The notes beneath the pieces were generated by a model. The model was not told the DNA's origin. It searched no databases and saw nothing but the letters and a program-made list of their open reading frames with translations. Position numbers and translations under genes: made by a program. Positions 22,500 through 31,917 of a stretch of 64,000 nt of DNA are shown piece by piece. Source of the DNA: Puccinia triticina (lineage: Eukaryota > Basidiomycota > Pucciniomycetes > Pucciniales > Pucciniaceae); NCBI RefSeq assembly GCF_026914185.1, contig NC_070569.1, positions 3,968,001 through 4,032,000 on the forward strand. Reading direction: 5' to 3'. Position 1 is the first letter of the stretch; every line of letters begins with the position of its first letter.

Positions 22500-22880
22500 A
22501 TAGTCAAATGATGAAGGCTAGGCCTGTTGGTAGACCGTCGACTCTTAATCTGTTGTAGTGGAAATGCTTAGGTCTGAATTGCTCCTCCTCACCCGCCTCT
22601 TGACTACACCATAATGATACTCCATATGTGGAGTTTGTCCACCGCACACTACTACATTATGTAATCAGAACATTACATCTGAGGGCTGCACGTTAGTCAT
22701 CATGCATTACCATCTTCAAGCCTCATTTAGACCCGGTTCCCCTGAGCTTTATGTCCATTTTATTAGCTCAAAAGAACCGCCTGAATCTCTCCTTTCAAAT
22801 GGCGCAATTTCTACATGTTTCCGCTGACGTTTGCATTTTTTACAGCACTTTCCAACCAGCCTTCTGCTCCAATGGCGGTC
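22500..22880. other. No gene recognised
   Basis: Mixed-composition sequence with no motif, repeat or splice pattern that I could support. Confidence 0.3.
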
Positions 22881-23495
22881 CGCGCACCCCCTGGTTACAT
22901 AACCCTAACAAATTGGTACATTGGGGGTGAAATATTACATGTTACATGCTGGGCTACATGTTACATGTTGAATGTTGTGTGTGTAAATGGGTTTTGTGGT
23001 GTGTGTACTTGTTGCTTACAGGTTACATGGTGTTTGTGCATGTCACAGGTGGTGCATACATGTTACATGTTATACACGTGTCACAATGTTTGCAAACTTC
23101 TTGCATGGGGGTTACATGGTGCGGGATATTCATGCGCGGTACTTGGGGGTTACATGTTGCGGGAACATCCTATATGGGGGTTGTGTGTTGCAGAAACATG
23201 TTTCATGGGGATTGTGTGACGTGGGAACATATTACATGTTGCACAAGCTTGATACATGGGTTACTTGTTGTAAATTTTACATGGGGTGTAACAATGCTAT
23301 AAGGGGGTTAAATGCCACGCAACAATGCTATACGGGGTTTACATGCCACGTAACAATGCTATATGGGGGTTACATGCCGTGTAACAATGTTACACGGGGT
23401 TTACATGCCACATAACAATATTATACGGGGTTTACATGCTGCATGACAATTTTATATGTGGTTACATGCCGCGTAACAATTTCATATGGGAGTAA
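22881..23495. repeat. TTACATG-rich region ending in a roughly 30-bp minisatellite
   Basis: 22881-23280 is dense in ATTACATG/GTTACATG words in irregular spacing. From 23280 to 23490 about seven units of the type TAACAATGCTATA + CGGGGTTTACATGCCACG follow each other. The Cys- and Tyr-rich plus-strand frame across this region is made entirely of the repeat words and is not a credible protein. Confidence 0.7.
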
Positions 23496-23504
23496 CTACC
23501 GGTG

Positions 23505-23720
23505 CACGCGGACGACTCCCAAAATTGTGCTCTGCGGAAGGCCAATTAGGCAGCCAACTCCCTTTTCTATTGTCAAAAAAATAATAAAAAAAATTGTGCG
23601 GACAACTCCCAAAAAGAAATATAATTGGGAAAACGACTCCCAAACCCGGTCCCGGCGACGTATGGGAGTTGTTTTCCCAATTTATGGGAGTCGTTTTTCC
23701 AAGTCCCAATAAATATGGCA
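23505..23720. repeat. Inverted-repeat segment
   Basis: TTGGGAAAACGACTCCCAAA near 23627 faces ATGGGAGTTGTTTTCCCAA near 23661, and GACTCCCAA words recur at 23514 and 23603. It looks like a fold-back unit. Clear ends and a target duplication are lacking. Confidence 0.4.
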
Positions 23721-23940
23721 CTAATTTCAGACACTGAGACACTATTTCATGTGTTTTGAAAAATGCCTTCAGGTACCTGGCGGTGGGTAGTGGTCAACCG
23801 CTGTGTGTAGCAAGTAGCGCAGCGGTTTTTTCAACAGCTTCCCCTACATGCCTCTGGGACGTAGCGGTGTGACCTCTGTGCTGTGCTAAATGACCACTTT
23901 CTTTAGCGCAGTGCAGCGGTTACAACGTTGGATGAGGTTA

Positions 23941-24085
23941 TCCCAGTTAAACTGGTGTGAACTCAACCAATTTAAAATTGGTTGATCTCAACTGATGAAA
24001 TATAAATCCAAGGTATGTACCCCCCTTGGTTTTATATTTCATTGGATGAGATCAACCAATTTTAAATTGGTTGAGTGCATCCCAG
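23941..24085. repeat. Fold-back MITE-like palindrome
   Basis: CTCAACCAATTTAAAATTGG and the following TTGATCTCA...ATGAAATATAAA arm are mirrored by TTTATATTTCATTGGATGAG and ATCAACCAATTTTAAATTGG, around a short centre (AAGGTATGTACCCCCCTT). Outer words CCAGTTAAACTGG and CATCCCAGTTA also mirror. Its right end is the insertion site of the next element. Confidence 0.7.
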
Positions 24086-24088
24086 TTA

Positions 24089-25450
24089 GGGCCTGTACCA
24101 TAGTGGGTTAAAAAACTGTTTTTCCTGCAGAAATCAATTTTTTGTGCAAAAAACAGTTTTCCCCAAAAAACGTGTATCACAGCGCCTGTTTTTTGGGACA
24201 TCCAGAAAACAGTTTTCCCCAAATATGGTTGATTTTCAAAAACCGGTCTGACCCTGTTTTTCAAGACTGTTTTTCCTGCCCCATAACCCTCCATCACCTC
24301 ATTACTCCAAGACCGGAGCAGTCCGGCAATCAATCATCTTGTTGTCTTGGAGAACTCCTCTCTCCCCTCAGGATAATCTATATAGCATACAACTGGATCA
24401 GTCCAACGAAAACAAACGGAGTTCGCTACAATTAAATTGGACCAAGGAAAAAATAGAGTCCTTCATCTCTCCTCTTTTCCCTTGGACCGGTATTCTCCCT
24501 CTTCCCACTCGGACCGCTCTGTCCTATTGTTCGGAGAGGGATTCTCCTTCCTCTCCAAACAGAAGTTGATTTTTCTGAGAGAAAAAAAGGAACTCAATTG
24601 TTCCTAGAGGAACAAGAAATATATTTGCCATAGGAAGGAGGAGGAAACCTTGGATCCCTCCTTCTTCCCTCCCCTTGGACATATGTATAGAGCTAAATCA
24701 ATCCAACAGGAAAGACAAGGGGATTATATTTTGATCCTCCTATTGCCTCCAACAACAGGAGGAGGGAGTTCCTCTTGGACTGGATGAGTGATTGCAGACC
24801 TCCTCCCCCTTGGACTGGTCTGAAGATTTGCCAGGGTACCAATGATTGTCTGAGGTGTTCATGAGTAGGGAAAGCACCACAATGACCCCTTCCCTACTCA
24901 GATTTGTGAGTGTACCAAAGATTGTCTTTGGGTGTTATGATGATCAAGATGGATGGTGGAGGAGCAGTGTGGATGTAGAATCTGAAGTGATGGTTGTGGC
25001 AACGGTGGGCCGCTACGCTACATTTAGTCCGTAGTTCAGCGCAGCGTAGCGGATCTAAACTACAAATGACAGGGTTTTCCGTTAGCGGGCAGTGATTGCC
25101 TGCTACGGCTAACAGGCACCCCTTGAAACTACAGGGCCTCTATCGCCGCTATCAGCGCTAGCAGTGCTATTCAACCGCTAAAAAAGCTGATAGCGCTGTT
25201 AGCGCCCGCTAGCGTAGCGTAGCGGCCCGTAGCGGGCGCTACAACTAACGGCAATGTGTCAGGAACTACGCAACGCTAAACTAGCGGATAGCGCACGCTA
25301 CGGATAGTTTAGCATAGGGGCCCACCGTTGGTTGTGGTACACATTATTGAAATCTGTTTTTCCAAATGTGAGTTTTTTGAAAAAACAGAAAAGTGCAAAA
25401 AAAATTGTTTTCTCTGCACAAGAAAAACAGAATTTGTATGGTACAGGCCC
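24089..25450. mobile_element. Harbinger-like non-autonomous element, 1362 bp, TTA target duplication
   Basis: The left end GGGCCTGTACCATA is the exact reverse complement of the right end at 25437-25450. TTA flanks both sides (24086-24088 and 25451-25453). Similarity between ends continues with CTGTTTTTC(C/T)TG words. A 3-bp TTA/TWA duplication with GGGCC-type ends is the PIF/Harbinger signature. No transposase is visible. A hAT-type MITE sits inside at 25000-25330. Confidence 0.8.
25000..25330. mobile_element. hAT-type MITE, 331 bp, with 7-bp target duplication
   Basis: The left end CAACGGTGGGCCGCTACGCTA and right end (reverse complement CAACGGTGGGCCCCTATGCTA) match with two differences. GTTGTGG flanks both sides (24993-24999 and 25331-25337). 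The interior is dense in TAGCG/CGCTA words. It is nested in the Harbinger-like element. Confidence 0.88.
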
Positions 25451-25453
25451 TTA

Positions 25454-26127
25454 AACTGGGATGAATTCATCTCAGCCAAATATGCTGGCAGTGTTAAACA
25501 AGGTTGTGTAGACCTGCTGCTGCATGCAGAAAAGCCCCAAGACAAACATCAACATCCACATTCTTCAGTCAGACAAAGAGAATGCTCCGCACTTACAGTG
25601 AGTTGAGCTTGTGGTGGGCACCAGAGCTCGCTAGCAGTGAGGTACCCCAGGGTGGGTTTTCCCTATCCAGAAGATTGATGCCAAATTGTGACAATTTGTT
25701 GATGAGTCTTCAAGAATTTAACCATGGTGGGGATAGATGCTACTGTGTTGGGCCTAGGCGCACTGGTGACTGAACTATGTACTTACTGCTGTGGCAAGGC
25801 TGGCCAAGATGATCATCAATGACGACATCATGAACTTTGAGGGGTAAAACAACAAATGAGAGAAAATGGTGAAGATCTTTGAACCTTGGGGGAAAAAACC
25901 TGCAAATCTGTCCACATGTAGCTGCTACAAGTAGCGGTACAGGCAAAGCAGTATTCTACCCCTGTACTTGGTAGTTGGGTGTTATCTCTGACACTACCCA
26001 TGGCATTTGTAGTTCAGTAGTCATCTATGGTGTGTTTTGCGCTTGTTTATTCCATTCCATTCCATTTGTCATGTCAGCCCTTTGTAAAAGGGCCTCTGTT
26101 GTCATTCCTTGTTCTCTTTTCCTCAGC
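25454..26127. other. No gene recognised
   Basis: Short frames only, with no domain motif or consistent splice sites. It separates the two TTA-flanked elements. Confidence 0.3.
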
Positions 26128-26374
26128 TTAGGCCCCAATTATAAACAATAATTGGGACTTTATTGAGAAATAATTAAAACCAAATTGAGGTTGACTCTTA
26201 ACTATTTTTTAGTTAAATTTTTTTTGAATATCTGCATTTTGCTTGAGGTCTTTTGAAATGAAAATTTGCTAGAATTCCTTTATCGAGCTGAATACAGGTG
26301 TGTATGATCACTATTGGGCTGTACAACTCAGTTTCAACTCAATTGCCAATACACACGTGCAGGGCATGGGATCG

Positions 26375-27229
26375 TAGTGGTTTCGGCAGGGGTCTGGCCC
26401 TCTCTTGCCCATCCGCCCATCTGCCCATCAACCACCCGTCCAATTCGCCGACAACGCCCAGATCCTTGGGCCACTCCGGAGGTCGAGCCCCTTGAGCCGC
26501 CCACCACAGCAGCTGACCCATGTGAGCCAATTCCCTTCTGGGCTAATAACCGAGCTTCAGGTCTGACCTACCCCACTCCCTTCGTTTCACCAGCATCCCT
26601 TTGTTTCACCAGCAGCGCCCCAGGCCAATGGCCCCGCCGGTGACAAGGACGCAAATGACCGCCCCAACGATGAACTACCCATGACCGTCGATGGATTCAG
26701 CTCGCCTGGTGAACACCGTCCAGACCCGCCGAACCAGGCCCACCAGATCGGCCTTCTTAACCCAGCCCCACCAGCACTCCCCGCCCCACTCGCACCCAGG
26801 TCTGCCACCGTCCACGTCCGACCCCATCGTCGCAGACGCCCAACCGGCGGGGCCCAAGCTCCCGCCCCTGCGGCACACCGACGCCCGGTCCCCAGCTATG
26901 TGTGGGTCCGACCAGAACCGTTCGGAGGGCGCCCTGTCAGGCCACCTCTTCCATCTCTCATCCGCGCCACGAGGGGCCTGACCCTTGAGGGGTTCCTCAA
27001 ACGATGCCGAATCGACCCGCACGACTTACATACCCGCATCATCCTACATGAGAATAGAGTCATCGACTGGCCGTTCTTCTTGCGAGCCAACAAACGCTCC
27101 CTCCGGAACATGGGATTAATCCTTGGCGCCGCCAGAGCCCTATCCCAAGGCGGCATCTCCCTCCGCCGTTGTGCCGTGCAAGTACCAACGGAAAATATTG
27201 AACAAGAGACCGAAAACCACATGGGGTGA
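26375..27229 (+). pseudogene. Spliced gene fragment inside the 26131-28100 element, function unknown
   Basis: A frame lacking its own start enters at about 26375 and runs through QFADNAQILGPLRRS to 26521. An intron 26522-26593 (GTGAGC...CACCAG) removes stops, and 26594-27229 continues in phase to TGA. The first about 130 residues are Pro/Ala/Arg-rich. The C-terminal about 90 residues look folded (LTLEGFLKRCRIDPHDL, then WPFFLRANKRSLRNMGL). I do not recognise the family. An intron-bearing fragment cut off at its 5' side within a TIR element suggests capture of a host gene piece. GC content is far above the flanks. Confidence 0.45.
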
Positions 27230-27508
27230 TCAAGTCATTGTAAATTCACTCTCCTAATGACCAGAGCACGTTATTAGGGCCAATTTTGCGGCCCCTTGAT
27301 CATTTGAACCACATTTGCCCAGTGTGTTTACAACTCCTTATTTTTATACTGCCTAATTTCATCGCAATTAGGCACCAGGGCGAAGTTCCACCCTTGCAAA
27401 TACCAGCAATAAAAATAAGTTCAAACCAATTCCTGATTGATAATGGAGAGTGAGATGCCAACAGCGGTGAATGCATGATGACACCAACATATTGAGACAT
27501 CACAAGCA

Positions 27509-27850
27509 TAATAAGTCTCTGATCGTATCCCTGCGGGTCCACATGGAGGGGATGTGGGCCTCATTACGTTCCTCGGCACGGTGAATGACCCGAGGGATAA
27601 TTGCACCCCGCCGGGATTCTTCTGCGGTGCGTTTGTCCCAGTCTTGGAGGTAGAGCGTGCCTCTTTGGTTGAGCAAGTTGTGTAAAACCATGCGGTTGTT
27701 GTTCCAAGGCTCCCAGCGAGAGGGTCTCTTGAAAGCTGTGCGGTGTGCGCGGATATAGACCTGTTTGGGGACTTGGTGCTGCTGGCGGTGATAACATTGG
27801 CAGAGGGCAAGGATCTGGATTTGTTTGGGGTCGAGCGGAGGAGGGATCAT
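27509..27850 (-). pseudogene. Second coding fragment inside the 26131-28100 element, function unknown
   Basis: The minus-strand frame reads PPPLDPKQIQILALCQCYH, then PSRWEPWNNNRMVLHNLLN, then GTLYLQDWDKRTAEESRRGA. Composition is protein-like (Trp, balanced charge, few repeats), unlike the shadow frames. No catalytic motif is visible and no start or downstream exon could be supported. It converges on the plus-strand fragment, so the element would hold two fragments in opposite orientation. Confidence 0.35.
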
Positions 27851-28103
27851 GGCGGGTATCTTGGGAAACTTGGATTATCCCAGCAGCGGATGGTCTCAAC
27901 AGGCGATACTGCAGTTGAGCTGGCCAGTGTTTGTGTACAGGAGGGCAAAATTTGCTCTGTTGCACATTTTGTTTATAATTGTACTTCAATTGAAACATTA
28001 TTGAAGTATTTTTCTTACTAAAAAAAAGCTATAATCATAATTTCAATCGAGTTTTGATTATTTTTCAATAAAGTCCCAATTATTGTTTATAATTGGGGCC
28101 TTA

Positions 28104-28400
28104 GTACAAAATCAGACACAATTAATTAGCTCCTTTTCACTTCTCCGTGCCCTAGCCTCATTTATCTGTAGCGAGCCACAATACCCGCCTAAAAAAACTC
28201 ATTATTTACATACCCGCGGGCCGCACCGGTAGCAGGCGGTCACCCGGGTATCTGCCACCGGTACCCGCGGTTGTGAAGCTTCATGACCGGAACGGACCCA
28301 TCAAGGGGAGTGTTTACTCCGGTCGATGACCGCCCTGTGCCGGCCATCGGGAGAGTGTGTATATTCCACTCGATTGATACATACAGGTTGTGTTGGCCTG
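28104..28400. repeat. GC-rich block and solitary hairpin unit
   Basis: 28210-28272 contains ACCCGCGGG and CACCGGTACCCGCGG words like those at 735-880. 28275-28375 contains ATGACCGG, CATCAAGGGGAGTG and CGATGACCG words that resemble single units of the hairpin arrays at 8.1-8.9 kb and 48.7-50.0 kb. Confidence 0.4.
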
Positions 28401-28693
28401 ACCCGAGGGAGTCAAGTTGGAATACTTATTTTTTGTAGTCCTACCATGATGCACGAACCTGTTCCTAGCTGCCAGCCATCTCACAGGATTGCAAGTTCGA
28501 CGATCCAGTTGTGATCCGGACTGACTGGTGTTTGCGTGGTCTTTTTAATGTGAACTGGCGGCGTGTCTGGCGGAGGAGGATATCTGGGGACTAGTTTGGT
28601 CGACATGATGGCATAATCGGCCAGCCATCTCCCAGAAAGTGGGCTTGCACCAGGTACTCTTCCTGCCATCCTTATCAGAGAGTCATCCTCTCC

Positions 28694-28703
28694 ACTATAT
28701 AAG
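28694..28703 (+). promoter_or_regulatory. TATA-like box upstream of the PRXL2-like gene
   Basis: CACTATATAAGAACC lies about 235 bp before the ATG at 28932 and is followed by a pyrimidine-rich stretch (28716-28780), typical of fungal 5' leaders. Confidence 0.5.
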
Positions 28704-28931
28704 AACCCCTTCGGTCTCGAAATCCCTTCACCCTCATCCTCTCACCCACTTACATCAGTTCTTTGCGCACACCAGTCGTCTTCCCCAACCTCGTTATTAC
28801 CCCACCAACACCTTCGAATCAATTAAACTCATCAGTTTAGTTTTGTCTTTACCGGCCTACTAATTCCACCTCTCTTATTTTTCAGCTCTCCGTTCAACTC
28901 TTTGGCCTTATAACCAGGAAATTGTTCAACG

Positions 28932-31269
28932 ATGTCAATGTATAACCTTATCAGCACCCGCCGTTCATCGTCAATAGAAATCGACATCACTTCTTCAGAA
29001 GCAAAGCATCAACCGATGGATATGATGTCGACTTTGTCCGTGGATGGTGGCAGCCTGTGTATGAGTAAGCATATTAGTGGATATAAAGCTGCAGCCACAT
29101 CGTCTGACCTGATTTCATTGTCAATTTCTTTCCAATCTAGCTGTTGTCATTCAGCCATCTAGGAAGCAATCACTCCGCTTGTCTTTCCCTGGAAACTATC
29201 CGATTGAAGAGTTCAATGGACACCATCGATTTGAAAGCGAAGATTCGGTGGCCTCGCAGCGATACACGCTCTATAGCCAGGAATCATTAGGAGCCATTTC
29301 AGATATCAGCAATGACCACACGGAGGGTGAAAGCTCAGTAGGCACGAGCACCCAGTTTGATCCTCGACTCGGGTCAAGTATCACCCTTGCCAACTGCTAT
29401 CGAGAGCCAAGGGGTCTCCCCTCGAGCTGCAACATGAGTGTTCAAAACTCGGCAGAATCGGCTATTGATCCACTTCTCAGCCCCAGGACGGTCATTGCTC
29501 CGACCCATCTTTCTGCCCAAGAATGGAGAACTATTCCATCGGCATTAGAGATCAGTTCAGCCAGCCACAGTTTTTCTCCGCTTCCGACCCCTGTTGTTCC
29601 CAATAACCAAATTATTGTCCGCAAGGGTGGTAAAAGCTGTGAAGTTGTTCCATCCACGCATCTCGGGCTACGCCCTTCGCACCCAATCGCCAAAAAAATG
29701 AGCCCAAAGTCTCCTTCTTCGCCAGATATCATTGACCTTTTCCCATCGCCCCCGACTTGCCGAGCCTTGGCCCGTTTTCCAATTAAGCAACCTTCGGATC
29801 GACTGTGCCAAGACGCCGAAGATGATTGTTTTGCCGATTGGTTACAACAAATTCAAGATCGCTTCGTTTCTCGACAGTCTGAACTAAGCAAAAAGGAGGC
29901 CATCCTGGAATTCAAGCATTCGATACTTATGACTTACAATACCACAACCCTTAACCAAGAGCTTCCTGTCGGTGTGGATCCACGTTCGAAGAGAATTGCA
30001 TCATTTGATTTCGACACTTATCACGGATTGACCAACGATGCGTGGAAATCGGAAATATATCCACAAAGGATGCAGATGATACCCGAAACACGCTTTCAGA
30101 TTTCAACAGTCGAAGGGGCATCAATTGATTTGTGCCAGGAACCGGTGCTTTCTGAAGAGAAAGCTTTAATGACAATTACCAAGTTAGAAGAAGCTCAAAG
30201 GTGTTTAGTCAAAGATGGACAAGGCAAGAAGATCCTTTTCAAGGATGTCATTCGTCATCGTCAAACTCTAGTCATCTTCCTCAGGTTTTTCTGGTGTGCC
30301 AAATGCCAAGAATATGTCCAAAGTATCTCAAATTATTTCGCGCCAGGTACGGCAGCACGAAAGCAACTTGATGATACCAACTCGACTGTGGTATTCATAG
30401 GTACTGGGAGCTGGAAGATGATTTCAAGTTATCGGGGTAAGCGCTAGTCACAATCCGGTTCCTTACGGTTGCTTGGAAGTTCTAACAATGCTTCTCTGTG
30501 CCATTGAATAGCTATGTTGGGTTGTTCCTTCGAATTTTACACCGATACGACAACAACAAGTAGACTATTCAGAAAAATGGGGCTTCATCGTATCTTACTC
30601 GGAGGCTCAAGCGACCCCTCAACGTTACACAAAACATTGAACATTTGGCAAACGATGAAAGCCTCCGCAAAGGTACAGCTAATTTCATTTGGAATGTAAA
30701 AATATGGTATACATCAACTTATGTACTCCCTGTGTTTAACAGAGTATCCCGAAGCTTCCTCTACAACATCCCGGATCGTTTACTCAACTTGGCGGGGAGT
30801 TTTGCTTCCAAAATTTAGCGCCTGATTACCCGTCACAAACAATACCGAAGAATAATTCATCATCGAAATGCCTTGTTACCAAATTCGGGTAAGTCTCTTT
30901 GTTTCTCATCACCAATGACAAATGGTATTGATGATTAAACTTCGTTTCCTTTTATGAAAATCTAGGTTGAAATCGCCTCGGATTAATCGAGACAATCTAT
31001 TGGTTGCTCCCAGGATGGATAATGTATCTTCGGACCCCTTTAGAAGATCGTTCATGAACAAGCAGGCTGAAACAAATGTGCACCTAAATTCACTATCGAC
31101 AGTGAGGTGTATATATGTGAATCGGATGAAGTAAGTTTAAACTGGTTATTCCTACCTCTTTAGTCTTGTATTCCGTTTTATTGACACATCATCCAACAAC
31201 AGGTCGTCAGCAAGTCATGGAAATTTTCACCAGTTGTTCAAAGCAGTAGGCGTGGAGTTTCCCGAATGA
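28932..31269 (+). CDS. AhpC/TSA_2 (PRXL2-like) thioredoxin-fold protein with long disordered N terminus
   Basis: Six exons (28932-29064, 29141-30436, 30512-30672, 30743-30888, 30966-31130, 31203-31269) give a 655-residue protein. Every junction is GT-AG, phases agree, and no stop occurs. Residues 1 to about 330 are Ser/Pro/Thr-rich and probably disordered. The recognisable domain spans about 410-520: LVIFLRFFWCAKCQEYV with CxxC at 430-433, then TVVFIGTGSWKMISSY, FEFYTDTTTTSRLFRKMGL and QLGGEFCF. This is the order seen in the AhpC-TSA_2/PRXL2 family, redox proteins with a thioredoxin fold. The C terminus ends NFHQLFKAVGVEFPE. The substrate is unknown. It is convergent with the minus-strand genes at 31.3-34.2 kb. 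Confidence 0.85.
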
Positions 31270-31284
31270 CCCGTCGTATCATTT

Positions 31285-31620
31285 TCATTTTTTTTTTTTG
31301 CTCCAATCAGCTGGCATCGGAATCCGAGCTGAGTTTGTGATGTTTCTTTTGATAAGAACCTGCGATCGATGTAGTGAAGTATCCCCTGTGTAATGCAAAC
31401 GAGTTGGCTTTTTTGTGCTGTAACTATAGCCAAATTGAGGAAGTTGCGAATCTAAAACCAAGGTGTCACCTTTCAAGCTGAGCAATGTGTGACCCATACA
31501 AATGCCACAATGTAAAAGCTCTACGCCAGCACGGTATGTGTCGCTTTCCTTTGCTTCGATCACATTTTCGGCCTGCATACAAACCGGTGGCAAAAAACAA
31601 GTAAAAAGTGCACGTCGCAA
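31285..31620 (-). CDS. Short unassigned reading frame, possible last exon of a small secreted protein
   Basis: The frame reads AENVIEAKESDTYRAGVELL, then HCGICMGHTLLSLKGDTLVL, and ends MPADWSKKKK before a poly-A run and TGA. It has protein-like composition, but no Met start is present and the upstream sequence is stopped. A hydrophobic stretch with Cys in an overlapping frame (FATCTFYLFFATGLYA) could be part of a signal peptide if a splice or indel links them. The 3' end lies only about 15 bp from the stop of the convergent PRXL2-like gene. It may be a pseudogene. Confidence 0.3.
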   Translation of the reverse strand: MRRALFTCFLPPVCMQAENVIEAKESDTYRAGVELLHCGICMGHTLLSLKGDTLVLDSQLPQFGYSYSTKKPTRLHYTGDTSLHRSQVLIKRNITNSARIPMPADWSKKKK

Positions 31621-31917
31621 AAATATTTCAAGTGAATTTTCCCACTACAACAAAATGTACTTCAAGTCACATCGAAAAGCCAAAGATAAAATGCGACGGA
31701 TGTGAAGTAAACCCTATATAAGTAAATTTTGATTGATAAAAATACAGATTTTGACAAATGGTATATTGGCCGACCTAGGTACTAAATGTGATGACTACTG
31801 AGCACATCATGGTAAAGCCAGGATGGCCTCTTTGGGTATATATATTGATACAGAAAGACGATCCGCGATATAGTTCAGGAGAAGAGTTTAATGTGGAAAT
31901 GGATAATCATGCCCTGC

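Larger units (their letters stand above)
26131..28100. mobile_element. Harbinger-like element, 1970 bp, TTA target duplication, carrying gene fragments
   Basis: GGCCCCAATTATAAACAATA at 26131 is mirrored exactly by the right end at 28081-28100, and the complementarity continues through AATTGGGACTTTATTGA. TTA flanks both sides (26128-26130 and 28101-28103). GC-rich, coding-looking sequence on both strands sits between the AT-rich ends. I do not recognise a Harbinger DDE transposase, so mobilisation would have to be in trans. Confidence 0.85.

Noticed and set aside
22815..23415. Cys/Tyr-rich plus-strand frames resembling small secreted Cys-rich proteins
   Set aside because: The Cys and Tyr codons come from repeated TTACATG words, and frames overlap in the same sequence.
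27421..27998. Harbinger DDE transposase on the minus strand of the 26131-28100 element
   Set aside because: No DDE motifs or helix-turn-helix pattern was visible; the frame is protein-like but unassigned.
28480..28510. tRNA B-box-like GCAAGTTCGACGATCC
   Set aside because: No matching A box, acceptor stem or anticodon arm could be folded around it.
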